The notes under the pieces are model-generated. The model had not been told where the DNA came from. It ran no database searches and worked only from the letters and a program-made list of their open reading frames with translations. Below, piece after piece: positions 11,514-23,419 of a stretch of DNA of 37,614 bases (its first letter is position 1; each line of letters opens with the position of its first letter). The stretch is from contig CBFFRQ010000119.1 of the NCBI GenBank assembly GCA_965644315.1, positions 1-37,614 on the forward strand. The letters run 5' to 3'. The DNA is from Caecitellus pseudoparvulus. Taxonomy: Eukaryota > Bigyra: Bicosoecida. Position numbers and translations under genes: made by a program.

Positions 11514-12565
11514 ATGGCGGCAAGCGCGCCAGAGGCAGGGGATCCGCAATCCCGTGTGCTGGAGTGGAAGGAAGTAAACAGTTCCATCACCATTGTGAAA
11601 GCTACCTTCTGGTTGGGCTTCAGGCAGTCTGAAGGGCTCACCACAGTGGGCATCGCCAAGCGCCTCTTCTCCATGGTGGAGGCCAACCCGGACGCGCTTA
11701 CGGCTGGCAGCACCCCTGAACTGCTGCAGGAAGAGACAGAGGGCCTGCAGGCCCTGCAGACAGCAGTGAAGGCTTTCGAGAGCGGAGAAGGGCCTGAGCC
11801 GGCTATGGAACTTGACACCACCATGACGCTCGTGACACACGAAGGAAAAGTTGCTGTGATCAGCCCGGCTGCGCCTGGCGCCGAGGTTTTCAAGCGCATC
11901 GAGGAGATGGGGGAAGTTGTGGCGCTGGTTGCTCCGAATGTCCAGCACTGGCTGTTCCTGCAGGCGTATGCAGCTCGGTTTCCCGAGGCGCGGGTGTACC
12001 TGTCCGAAGCGGCGCTGGAGGAAGACCTGGCAGACAAGATGCCAGACCTCAAATCGTGCGTTTGAGAGCAACACCCTGTTCCGATCTTGGCCCGCATTCG
12101 ATCCCGCCCCCCCCCTTTCGCAGCTTTGAACGCCTGCAGGACGGCAGTGGACAGGTTCTGCCGTGCCTGGAGCAAGTGTACTTGCAAGGAGCGGTCCAAG
12201 CCATGCACGAGGTGCTGTTCCTGCACAAGCCTTCCAATACGCTTATCTGCTCGGATGCATTCTATCCAGGCTATCCTGACGGCGAAGAGCATCCCTGGGC
12301 GCCGCAGTGGTTCGCCCGTTTATGGTTCAAGTTGACCAAGGCGCCTGCTGGGTACAAGGACCCAGTCCTGCCGATTTACCGCACGGCGCGCGTAGCCAGT
12401 GCTGGAAGCCCAGCAGCGCTGCTGGACAGCCTGAACTGGATCGATACACACTGGACCTTCACAAGCATCATCTCAGCGCACGGATTTACGCCGTATACAG
12501 CCGACGCCCAGGCCGCCTTTCGCACCGCTTGGGTGGAGGGGTGTGCGCTTGACAGCAGCAAGTGA
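11514..12565 (+). CDS. DUF4336 family protein (metallo-beta-lactamase-like fold)
   Basis: Two exons: 11514-12055 and 12124-12565, joined across a 68-nt intron with a GTGCGT donor and a C-rich tract before CAG. The junction codon is TCC (K-S-F-E-R) and the product is 327 aa with a TGA stop. Features seen: an N-terminal beta-rich half (MTLVTHEGKVAVISP), the APNVQHWLFLQAYAARFPEARVYLS motif around residues 141-165, and MHEVLFLHKPSNTLICSD at about 205-222. These match the DUF4336 pattern of a hydrolase-like sandwich that keeps a P-N-x-x-H segment. The substrate is unknown. DUF4336 proteins occur in algae, oomycetes, fungi and bacteria. No signal peptide is evident. The stop codon is 27 bp from the end of the convergent giant gene. 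Confidence 0.8.
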
Positions 12566-12592
12566 AATGCAGAATTCCTGGTGCCCTGGTGG

Positions 12593-15500
12593 TCAAGGGT
12601 GTGACAAGGCCACTTCATCCACCGTCGCGGTGGCGTGCAGCCCGCTGCCGTAGCCGAGGGCTGCCAGGGCCGCTTGAGTGGCTGACACGGCTGCGGTGCC
12701 AGCCACTCCGCCGGGGTCCACTGCACTGCCACTGCTGTCACCAGCACTGCTGCCAGAAGTGTCAACGAAAGTCGAAGCCAAAGCCCGAATGGCTGACGAG
12801 GCGGATGTGCTCCGGGCACTGGGCGTGGAGTGCTCTCCAAGCGAGGCGGTCAGTGCTGCCATGCTGGTGCCTTCTTCCACTTTGACCTCTGCGTCTTGCA
12901 GCGCACCAGGGGACCAGGCTAGGGCAGCGTTTGTCTCAGCCACGAGTTCAGCCACCATGTCTTGCAGCGAGGTGCTGCCTGTGCCGCTTTGGCCCCTGCC
13001 ACGGCCCGCAGCACTTGGCGCCGACGTTGTCGCACCACTTTCATCTGCGACGGCGCCTTGCTCGCCTGCCTTCAAGGTGGCAGCGGGCCGCGGTTCTGGC
13101 CGGACGGTGGACTCGCGTCCATCAGCTGCGGACTGGGTTTTGCTGTCCTGGGCCTGTGCCTCAGTGCCTGGTACTTCTGGCGGGGGGGGTCCTTGAGGTG
13201 GCACTGGCGCTTGTCCCCAGTGCGACGCCTCCTCTAAATGTGGCTCACGCGGCACTCCCGGACTAGGCGACGCTTCGGGTGAGCTCTCTGACTGCTCCAT
13301 TACTGGGGAAAGCAGCATGCTAGAAGGCGGGGGTGGTGGCTGTGTCCCGCCCTCCACCTCCTCCCCTCCCACACCAGCCGCCTCCAGGGCTGCCTTGAAA
13401 CGGGAGCCTTTTCGGGGCGCGGCGCCCAGCGACGTGGCATGGAAAGCATATGCGACATCGGTCGACGAGGCGGCAGCACCGGGTTCGGGCGCGCCATGCC
13501 TTGGAGGCAGCGGTGCGCCTGCATGCTTGTGGCGCATGGCCAGCCACTGGCTGTCGGTGAACGCCGGCGCAGCTCGACGAACAGGCGGCGGCGAGCTGGG
13601 CTGGGGCGATGCACGCCCTGCGGGTGCTTGGACTTCCTCACGTTCCATGTCTGCAGGAGGGGCGGGCTTGTCCTGACACACTGCTGTGGGCACTGTGGAG
13701 GCAGTGTCGTCGAGCGCACCCTCAGCGGAGCGGCTTGCCTTGCCAGACAACTCATGCGCATGGCGATACCGCTCGAGGTAGGAAGAGGACTTTCGAAGCC
13801 GCCTTGAAGCTGATCGAGAGCGGGAGCGCGAGCGTGATCGGGAGCGGGAACGGGAGCTGGCAAGGGAGTGGCCATCGCTGCTGTCCAGGACTGCCTTTGT
13901 GACGTGGTCAGCTTCGCTGATACGTGGGGTCTGCTCGGCAACCTGGCGCGCCACAGACTTTTCGAGGTTGTGGGCTGTCTCCGCCATATCATGCACCGCA
14001 TCCTCGGGGTGTTGCAACGTGCGAATGGCGCCATGCACGGGCCGCAGTTTGACGCCGTGAAACGTACCCACAACCGTCAAGTCAGGGCGCCCGGGCGGCA
14101 GTGTCAGGAGCCGTGTAGCAGTGTCCAGAGGAGGATCTACTGGGGTATCCCCATCTTTGCTCAGGAGCGGATCAAAGCGAGGCTTTGTCGCGGCTGGGCC
14201 TCGCAGGCACGTGGGAAAGGGTTCCGAGGGATGCTGCAGTTTGTGCACGGCTGCTGCCGACACAACACGGTCCCCAATCACCCCAACGGCGACGTCCACG
14301 GGAGTGGCTTTCCTCTCCTGGGCTCCTCCACCCCAGTTCAGAATGGTTGAGTCCTCCAGTGCCTGTGCCGCCTGCACGCGACGAGCCGCCTTCACGACGC
14401 TGTGTGCCAGGGCGGCCCCCTGCTCCTGCCCTGGTTGCTGCGGCACGAGGGCCAGCATGTCTGCACTGGAGGCGCCAGGCGGGACAAAGTAGCCCAGTGC
14501 ATCTGCTGCACACCGCCCGTGTATACTGGCGCATTGCTCATCCAGCTCCATCCACCGCACGGCATGGGCTTGCTCTGGGTTCTGGCCGAACGCCAGCTGG
14601 GAAGGCTCGCGTGCGTCGCGGGCGCTGGGCAAGTGCGGGGTGATGGAGCTCACTGTTCCCCCTGCCATCAAGTGCTTGGCGCGGTGATCTGCTTGGCTGT
14701 CTCGCCAGCGTCCCCACATGCGACGCAAGTGTGCGGCACGCATGTGCTTCACCCACCCCGCCTGGCTCGCAGCTGTGCGACGGCGCACATGTGCCGAAAC
14801 CGCCCGGCGATGCCTAGCAGGTCGAGGGTCTTCAACGCTGCCTTGTTTCTGCCCAAGTTGACTTGCTGATCCTACGGGAGCGTGGCTCTTTCGGATGGCC
14901 TTCCAGCGCTGCACGGCTGGTGAGGCAGTTCTCGCTCGCCGTGTTGGAACCCGACTCGGAACGGGTGCACTGTCAAGACCAGGGGCTTCCTGGGCTGCAG
15001 GGGAGCTCTGAAGAGCACATACAAGGGCCGTGTGTGTGTTGTCAGAGTCAGGGGATGCAGAGGTGGGGGAGAGGGAGGGGATGGTGCTGGGCGGTGACGC
15101 ACTGTCCTCCGGTCCGGTTCCGCTGCCCTCTTTGCGGTCCCCCGGCACATTCACCGCCTCCACAACCCCAGGGGTTTGTGTTTGAGCCGCAGAGGGCTCC
15201 TCCTGCACGGGAGTGGGCGTGGCTGGGGCGTCTTTGGGCTTGCTCTGCCGCCCTGCTAGGGGCGGCGTTTGGGGAGCTGCTGTGCCCGAATCGCTGCCAC
15301 CTGATGGGCGAGGAGGCGAGTGAGCGGCGGCGTCGGTGCTTGTGCCAGTCCTTGCAGTGCTAAAGGAGTGTGTGGAAGGCACTACCACTGCTGAGTCGCC
15401 TGAGACAGACCACGGACCGAGAGTCGGTGAGGGTGGCGGGGCGACCACTCCCTCTCCGCGTGCTTCTTCTCCCACGCCTGCCATGGACGCGGTGCGCCCA

Positions 15501-18500
15501 CTGGAGGCGGTGCTTTGCTCTGGGTGCAGAGGAGGGCGTGGCTGGGGTGTACCATCGACGTTTCCTCTCGCTTCGCTTGCGCGTGGCCTGTGTTTGGCCT
15601 CGGGCGTGGGCTGGGCAGACGTGGTGTCAGCATCCTGAACTGGTGCAGCCCTTGCCTCACCTGCTGTTGAGCTGGGACCAGCCTGAGGCGCGGGCTCCCT
15701 ATGTGGCGAAGGTGTTCGTTGCCGGATCCCCCTGCGTGACTTATTCTGGGCCCTGTTCAAGCTGGCGGGTTCGCCGAAACAGGCAGCAGCCAGCCGAAGT
15801 GCCTCGCGCGCGGCAAGGGGCGTGGATGACGAAGCCTGCGCCTGATCGGAGCCCTTAGAGGGGGCGCTGCGACTTCTTCGAGGCCTCTCTGCACTGGACA
15901 GCCGCTTGGCAAACGCCTCTCGAGTGCGGGCTGCGGGCGATGTGCTGCGGACTGCCGTGCGCAGCCACTTGCTGCGCCCAGCAGCCGGCAGGCGCTGGAA
16001 ACGATGTGGCGGGTCATGCACCGTGAACGAGGCACGGTGTGCCTGGGCAAGCTCGGAGCCAATGCGGGCTAGGGTGGCAGATGTTGCTTTGTGCCGAGCT
16101 GCGTGGGCTGCAGCTGCGGCCAGCACACTTTCCGCCTGTCCGGAAGTCCAGGTGCCCATGGCTTGGCCAGACCGCGGCAGCTTCCCTGGGAGGTGTCCGT
16201 CCGGCACTGGATCATCAGGGTGACCAGCTGGCACCACTGTCATGAGTGTGGCACCCCGGGCACCGGCCATATCAGGCGTTGGGCCGTGCGCGGCGAGCCC
16301 GACTTCCGCTGCAGCTGTCCGCAGCTTCTTGAGCGCGGCAATGGCGGCACGCCCCGCTTTGTGCTCTCGGCGGCCCCGAACAGTTGGGCTGCGCCCCCTT
16401 CGAGCAGTTCGTCGTTTCGATGGTGGGCGGTCGCGCTTCTTGGGCGCTTTGGCAGTGGTCTTGGGGGGCGGCGCAACCCCAGCTGCGACCGTTTCCAGCA
16501 GCTGCGTTTTGCCTGCCAGCGCCCGCTCCATTTCCGCCAAGCTGGCCACGAGGGCTTCATTCTCTGCAGTCAGCGCACCCAATTGAGCCTGTCCATGGGC
16601 ATGGGCTGCCTCCAGCTCTGCTTGGCGCTGGTCTGCTTCCGCGGCTGCGGTGGCGTTGGCTTCCTGCACCGCCGCAGCTTCCTCCTGCATCTCTTGCACG
16701 GCGCTGCGGAGGGAAGCTGCCTCGGATGCCGCAGCAGCAGCCTTCTTGCGCCATTTCGCGGCGACCTTCCCCTTTGTGCGCTTGGCCGTGCTGGCTGCGG
16801 CGCCTGCAGTCGCAGCGCTTTCCTCGGCAGTTTCCAGCGCTGCACGAAGCGACACGATCGTGCGGTGCTGCGCGGCAACCTTGTTGTGCAGGGTGCGAAT
16901 GGTGCCACCAAGGTCCCTTTTTGTCGTCTTCAGCTCTTGTCGCAGTGCGGCGCACTTCTGTGATGCCTTCTTTGCGCCCTCAGTGGCGGCGCCTGCGCTG
17001 CGCTGCAGCCCGGCAACCCGACCCTTGAGCTCGGCAATCCTGCGCCGCAAGTTCGCCTCCACCTCCACCGACTCCCGCAGCTGCTTCACACGGGCAACAG
17101 CTGCACCAGAAGCCTTGGCCTCTGCTTCCGTGGAGGCTGCCAGGGTGCGTTTCAGCTGGGCAATCGTGCCTTGCATGGCACCGCGCTCTTCCCGCAAGTC
17201 GTCCACGTCACAGCGCTGTGCGGCCACCATGGCGTTTAGCTGGGAGACCTGCGCGCGCAGGCTGGAGATGGTAGATATGTGCTGGGGGGTGGGGGGTGGT
17301 CCTGCCTCCCGCACAGCCTGCACCGCGTGCTGCCGGGCGCGCTCCTGTGCATCGGCACGTGCGACCTGCAGCTGATCTGCAGCTGAGTCGTACGCCTCAC
17401 GCAAGGCAGCCAGCTGCCGCAGGAGGTCCTCTTGAGCTGTCAAGGATGCGTTTAGTTCCAGCTTCAGTGCCTGCACGTGGATGCGGTGACTTTGCTCCTG
17501 CACATCCAAGCTCTGCTGCGCGAATGACCGCTGCGGTGGCTCGGCATGGCTTCGCAGCCTTGGCGGGTGGCTACCTCCCCGTGGGGTGTGTTGGGTGACG
17601 AGGCCAGCTTGCTTCGAGTCCCGTGCCGAAGACACCCGTGAAACAGCGCTCGCTGGGGGAGCCGACGGCGCGCGCGGCGGCGAGAATGCCGTGCGAATGG
17701 GCGTGTCACTGTCCGAGTCTGAAACGCTGTGCGATTGTGCGGCCGCTTCTGCTGCGGAGGACGAGGAACTGCTGCCATCGCGGTCTGGGCTCACAGTCTG
17801 CTGCGCGGCGGGCGGCGAGTGGGGCAGCGCTCGGACGGGCGCTGCCGCCCTGGGAGGAGTCACGGGGGGGGGCGCATCCGTTTGCACGGCAGTGCTGACT
17901 GGCTTGCCCACCCGCACAGACACTCGCCACGCAGCGAACGACCGCTGCAACAAGGCCCGAGACTTGCACTTCTGCGCCACATGCAGCAGGGCGCGTTGAA
18001 GGTGCTGGATGGTGTCTGTTGCGGCAGTGCTGCCGCTGCCGCTGCCGCTGCCGCTGCCGCTGCCGCTGCCGCTGCTGTGGCTGGCGGGCGAGCCGGCACT
18101 TGCGCTGCTGCGTGAGCCCGAGTCAGTGCCAGGCTCGCGAGTGGAGGCGCTGCTGTCCAAGGCTGCGAATCGCGCTTGCAGCCTGCGCTGCATGGCTGCT
18201 TGGCGCCAAGCCTGCACGACGCCCGTGAGCATGCGGCGTTGTGCAAGCGTCGCAACGCGGCGGGCAGCAAGCGCCCAGCACGTGTGTTTCCGCAGGGATT
18301 TGAAGGCACGTGCCAAGATGTGCCTTGCTTGAAGACGGTACGCTTCAGCTTGCAAGTGGGCTCGCCGCTTCCAAGCCATGAAAGCGGTGCAGAGTGTGGC
18401 TTGCTGGCGTTTCGCCCGTGCCGTGCGCCCTTGCACGTGTGCTGCTGTGACTCGTGCCCACGTCTGCAGGGAGCTGGAAATGCGGGACTGGCGAAGGGCT

Positions 18501-21386
18501 GCGGTCAATCGGCGGCTATTGACTTTTGCGCGTCGGCGGGCGCCTTTGGAGCGGACAAACTGGCGCCAGCTGCGCACGGCCGTGGTTCTTTGGCGGGTGG
18601 AGTGGTGTGCTGCGGCGGCAAGCCACCGCTGCACGGCTGCCGCTGCAACGGGATCTGCACCATCACAAGCTGCATCTGCAGCTTTATCGTCGCATTCCAC
18701 ATCTGGGTGGGGCTTCACTGACGTGCCAGTGCTCTGTAGTGCCTTGCGCAGTTGGCCACAGCCGTCCATGCCCACCGCACGAGCCAGCTCTGCGCTGAGT
18801 GTGCGAACCTGCTGCTGCAGTTGCTGCGCCAGCGCGCGCATCTCCGCTTGCGCCCCCTCTGCGACTTGTACTTGGTGCTTGCTCTCCGCCAACTGCAAGC
18901 TGAGCGCCTCCGCCGCCTCCGCTGCGGGCTGCAAGTGGCTGACCTGTTCTGTCGCCGCGGCACACTCGGCTTGCACGGCGGCCAGGCGGCTTCGCAGGTC
19001 GGCCTGTTGCTCCTGCGCCTCCCGGGCGGCGTCAGCAGCACGCACCATTTCGTCAACTAATGCAGCGTGCATGCCCTCCATTGCGTGCTGCGTGGCAGAG
19101 GCCGCTGCGTCCCGTTCTCGCAACGCCGCCAGCAGCGCGTCCACTTGCCGGCGCATGCTTCGCATGTCAGTAGCTGGCGTGAGGACGCCCGAGGCTGCCA
19201 GGGACTGCATGGTGTCTGAAGTGGGGGCTTGACGCTGTCCTTGGTCCAGCAGGTGCTGCACGAAGGTGGCAGTGGCCGCCTGCACATCTGCTCGTGTGGG
19301 AGAGTCGGTGCCGGGCACGGTAAAGCTATGTTCCTGCGTGGTGGTTTGAAGCGAGTTCTCGGCTTGGGGGGAGGGTGTTGCGACCTGGCCGACCGCAACG
19401 GCGTCTGGCAAAGGGCCTCGCTGAGCATGGGAACTGTCCGCCGAATCCGGGCCGAGCCGCGGTTCAGGCTCCTGCGGTGGGGCGGTTTGCGGGGCGGGGA
19501 CTGCCGCTGGGCGCTTCTTGCGCAGAGCTTTGGCGCCACGCTGCTTGTCTGGAGCCGGGCCCTGCACGTGCTGCTGCAGGGCCAATTCCGGAAACATCAA
19601 GGCAGTGTATGTGGTGAGGGGTGGCTGGCTCTCACGTGGCTGGTGGCGCCTCGCGGCATGCACGCGGCGCCAGGGTTGTCGCCTCGGCGCCTGCTTCCCA
19701 GCGACACTTGCAGGGGGCGTGGAGTCCCTGGACTTGGCGCCGGCGAGGGAGGACGCCCCCGAAGAGGTGGTGCAGGGTTGTGGAGGGGCACTGCGTGGCT
19801 TTGGTGCGGCAGAGCTTTCGCCGTCCCTGTGTGGTGCTGACTCGGCTGCGTGCGGAACTACTGTTGGGTCAACCATGGTCCCGCCCGCTGACACGGCTTC
19901 CGCTGGCCAGTGAGTCTTGCGAGGTGTGCGACTGGGGCGTTTACCTTGGCGTTTGCGGGGCAATGGGCGGTGTTCCGTGCTTGATCGCTGTGTTCGCGGC
20001 GGGCTTGCAGGGGCAGCGCGTGCAGGCTGCGCCGTTGGCGGCACCGCAAGCCTGTGCAGCGGAGGCGCCGCGCTGGCGAGCTGGGCCGAGTCACCAAGCG
20101 TGTCAGGGGGCGGCAGCAAGTGCACAGCAAACAAAGAGTGTGATCTCTGTGGTGCCTGTACAACAGGCCGGTGTGGGTGGCGCTCGTGCAGTCGTTTGCG
20201 GGCTGCATCATACGCCGCACACAGGCGCTGCGCCTTGCCTTGCAGCACGTGCAGCTCCTGCGTTTGCGCGGCTGCCACGCTGTCCAGGGCCTGAAACCAC
20301 CATGTTCGACTCCTTTGCCTTGCATCCTCCTGCTTACCGGCTGCCGTGGCGTGTGCCTCGGCCGTTTTTGATGTCTGCCTGCCAGCCTCCCCGCGTTGCT
20401 GCGACCGCTGACTTGCTGGGTGTGCAGCGCCCCCGCCTGCTCCCTGCAGCTCCGCCCGTGCAGACTGTAGGCGTGCAGCAGCGGCATCTGCGCTGCGCGC
20501 GCGTTTGGCCCGCTGCAAGTGCAGGGTGTGGGCCTGCTGTCGAGCGTGCCAGCGCTGTGCAACGCGGTGCTCCAACGCAACCCTCAGCGCCGTCACGTTC
20601 TCCGGCGCCAGCGTGCTGTCGACTGGGTGGCAAGCACTGGATGTCATGTATGGGACATTCACTGGAGTTGGTTGTGGCATGTCCAGGCCTCGGCCTGCGA
20701 TGGCGGGTCCCCCCTTGCCACCCCACGTTGCCACCCACAGCTGCCGCAGCACTGCCAGGTGGCGGCACAAGTGGCGCAGCTGCTCCAGGCGCACCTCCGT
20801 CGCCACCATGCCCTGCAAGCAAGAGGTGAGCTTGGCGACAGCTGCCTGTGCGGCCTGCCGCTCCCCCTCGGCGACGGGCGTGCCGTCCAGACTTTCCAGG
20901 CGAGGCAGGGCCACCAGCAGAACGTCACGGTACAGCGGCGAGTCACAGCAGGGATTGCCATCCAAGTACAGGACGCGCAGGTTGGTCAGTGGCCGCAAGT
21001 GCTGCACTTCGGCAATGTCCTGCACGCAGTTCTGGGCCAGGGACAGCGTGTGAGCGTTGGCGAATTGGTCAACGCCTGCGAGCGTGGCCAGGGCGTTGTT
21101 CCCCAGCAGCACGCGCTTGAAGTGGTGCGTGGCGATGGTCCCTCGGTTCAGAAGGGCAATGTTTCGAGAGGCGAGGTGCAGGGTGGGCTTCAGTGCCCCC
21201 CGTGTTGCCCGCTCCAGGACATCTGTGAGCTGCGCAGGCGCGTGCGGAAGTTGAGTCGCTGCGGCAGGCAGGCAGCAGGGACGCGGCAGGGGCAGTGCTC
21301 ACCAGCGCGTACTCTCTCTCGGCATTGGTGTCTTCCTGAGCAAAGACACCGCCCGCACGCCACCTGGGCACCGTCGCGAAGCTCAT
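12593..21386 (-). CDS. Giant LRR / SFI1-like / coiled-coil protein, probable centriole or basal-body component (about 2906 aa)
   Basis: Exon 1 is 21386-21303 (28 aa, MSFATVPRWRAGG...), then a 73-nt intron (GTGAGC...GCGCAG), then one 8.6-kb exon ending in TGA. Residues about 45-150 form SDS22-type leucine-rich repeats (LHLASRNIALLNRG, LSLAQNCVQDIAEVQ, LRVLYLDGNPC) with a cap-like PRLESLDGTPV. Residues about 890-1050 hold repeated W-centred helices (AVQRWLAAA, AVRSWRQFV, SLQTWARV, AFMAWKRR, VVQAWRQAA, AFAAWRVSV) like the centrin-binding repeats of SFI1. A Gly-Ser dipeptide run lies near residue 1088, long coiled coils at about 1250-1620, and an Arg-Ser dipeptide run near 2493. LRR plus coiled coil is known in centrosomal proteins (LRRCC1, CEP97, centriolin). 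The added SFI1-like block supports a basal-body role. No orthologue is claimed; further introns in the long exon cannot be excluded. Confidence 0.75.
13806..13861 (-). repeat. Arg-Ser dipeptide-coding repeat inside the giant LRR protein
   Basis: Degenerate hexamers on the minus strand encode about eight successive RS dipeptides followed by a basic RRLRK segment. RS runs are phosphorylation substrates in splicing factors, but here the context is a cytoskeletal-type protein. Confidence 0.8.
18031..18076 (-). repeat. Gly-Ser dipeptide-coding hexanucleotide repeat
   Basis: Near-perfect GCTGCC tandem hexamers on the plus strand encode a run of Gly-Ser on the minus strand. It lies between the SFI1-like helices and one last W-containing helix, probably as a flexible linker. 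Length polymorphism is likely. Confidence 0.9.
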
Positions 21387-21554
21387 GCCCTGCCAAGCAG
21401 CCCTAACGGTAGCGCAGGGTGTGTGCGTGGCTCTGCCGCTGGTCGTCGCCTTTGCCCTGGGCGTGGCTGCGGCGGACAACTGCGCTGTGGCGGAGCACAG
21501 TCGACATGAATCATGTGCATTGTGTGCCCAGCACCACCACTGCGTGGGCCGTGC

Positions 21555-23036
21555 TCAGTACACCCCTGGCACGATGCGCCAGGGGACACGGGTGCGGTAC
21601 TTGTCCCAGTCGGCACCGTACTTCACGGCACACTTGTGGTCATCCCTGCGCTCGCGATGGATGAGGAGCACCGCGAAGTACGCAGCGTAGAAGTACGGCA
21701 CTGGGGAGCCGAAGGCGCAGGGCAGGCACCACGCCACGCCCATGAGCCAGTCTCCCAAGTAGTTCACATGCCGCGCCATGCCCCACCAGCCCTCCGCCAG
21801 CAGACGTGTGCCCCGCTGCGTCTGGATGAAGGCGAGGTTCTTCACAGAGGGGTCGGCCGGGCGCCCCCTGAACGTGTCTTTCTGCAGGTTGCTGGCGCGG
21901 AAGATGTACAGGCCCAGTGCCTTGAGCGCTAGGATGGCGGCTATGCCGGCTGCAGGCAGGGACACGGGCACCGAGGCGAGGTAGCGGGCCTGGAGAGTGT
22001 ACGTGAAGGGGACCCAGGCGAGGTCGCCGAAGACCAGCATCATGCCGAAGCCGTCCGTGGTGATGTCCACGGTGGTCAGGATGCACTGCTCGAACCAGAG
22101 GGCGTCCAGGACGTAATACGCCTGGAAGGCCAGCACCAGCGCCATGGAGGGGGACACCGCCCCCTCCTGCCCGTACTGCTGCAGAGCGAAGGCGGCGTCC
22201 AGCACGGCCCAGCCGATGAGGCCTGTGTGGACCAGGAGGGGGCAGCGTGTGTGGACAGGGCCTGCAGTGCAGTGCAGTGCAGGGGGTGAGGCGTACCAGG
22301 GCGCAGTTCGCAGAAGTACTTGAGGTCAAACGTGCCACCAAAGAGACGGGGGTTCAACTCGCGCCCCATGAAGAAGTCGTACACGGGGTAGCCGCTGTTG
22401 CCCCCGTGTGCCAGGGCGGCGCCAGGGGCGAAAGAGGCCAGGTACAAGTACACAGACAGCGCCAGGGAGACGGAGATTGCAGCGGTGGCAACTTGGGTGT
22501 AGTGCTCCGCCAGCCACGTGAGGGGGGCGACATACAGGTGCAGGGGAATGAGCACGGCCACAGTGATGCAGAGAGAAGAGAAGGCTGGGCGAGGGGGGCG
22601 GGGGGAAGGCGGCTGCAGAGTTCGGAGGGGAGCCCTGCGGAATTTGAGCGCTCTCACCGTTGATGGGGTACTTTAGCTTGGTGCCGTCCGCGAGGGTGGT
22701 GCCCTCCACCCACTTTCCAGGCGCGACGTAGTACAGGACGCCCTGGAACAGCAGCCACCCCAGCACGACGGCGAACGCTGTGGCGTCAAAGCTGTCGCTC
22801 ACTTCTTGCCAGGTCGGGCGCCAGGTCAGGTCTGGCCACTGGCTGCCCCTGTTGGCCACCGCCAGCAGCCAGACGAAGAGCGGCAGGGAGGCGCTGATGA
22901 AGATGGTGCCCACTGGCCCTCCAAACTCGAAGTGGGTCGTCTTTGCCGGCGCCTCGCCCTTGGTTGAGGGGGCAGCAGCGGCGTGGTCAGCGGCATCTTC
23001 CGCCCGCTTGCGAGGGTGAGAGTTGGAGCGAGCCAT
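21555..23036 (-). CDS. Delta(14)-sterol reductase (ERG24 / FACKEL / TM7SF2 family)
   Basis: Reduces the C14-C15 double bond left by sterol 14-demethylation, using NADPH, in the ER membrane. Three exons, 23036-22658, 22584-22297 and 22222-21555, keep frame across introns of 73 and 74 nt (GTGAGA and GTACGC donors) and give 444 aa, close to the family norm. Diagnostic segments: HFEFGGPVGTIFISASLPL near residue 38; KYPINGAFSSL across junction 1; FFMGRELNPRLFGGTFDLKY; FCELRPGLIGWAVLDAA across junction 2; GWWGMARHVNYLGDWLM; and the C-terminal HRERRDDHKCAVKYGADW...VPWRIVPGVY. The F-D-L-K-Y-F-C-E-L-R-P-G-L-I-G-W match points to the delta(14) branch rather than DHCR7 or ERG4. The short basic N-terminus (RKRAED) lacks an LBR-type Tudor domain. 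Eight or more hydrophobic segments are visible. Confidence 0.92.
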
Positions 23037-23419
23037 GGCGGCTGCGTGCAGGGGGGGGGCTGGGGGAGCAGCGCTCTCAGCACCAGCAGGCGTACAGGCG
23101 GAATGTGCGTGGCTTTCGGAAAGTGCTTCGGCATGTGCATTGGTTCGGCGGGAGTTCGCGAGGGCGTGCTGCAGACACGCAAGGCGCGATGCAAGTGCCG
23201 GCAAATGCATCCAGCGCGGTATTTCCCGACTCCTGCACCCTCTGCCCGGCTGTCCACCACCACGCCATCGCCGCTTCCAGTCTGCGTACCGTTGCAGACG
23301 TCACCAGCGCAGTTGCCGCTTCGTCTGCGCCATCAGTGCCGGAAGGCACACCCGAGTGGCCCTTACAGCGAGCCACGAGCACCACTGCGCCTCCTGGTGC
23401 TGTGACTGCGTAGGTGGAA
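23037..23419. promoter_or_regulatory. Divergent intergenic region between sterol reductase and MCU
   Basis: 383 bp between diverging ATGs, probably a shared promoter zone. It begins with a G-run (about 23050-23058) just upstream of the reductase start. I see no recognised motif and no supported gene. Confidence 0.4.

Noticed and set aside
18031-18076. Hexamer array considered as a CRISPR-like or satellite repeat.
   Set aside because: Units are 6 nt without spacers and encode Gly-Ser in an open frame in a eukaryotic gene.
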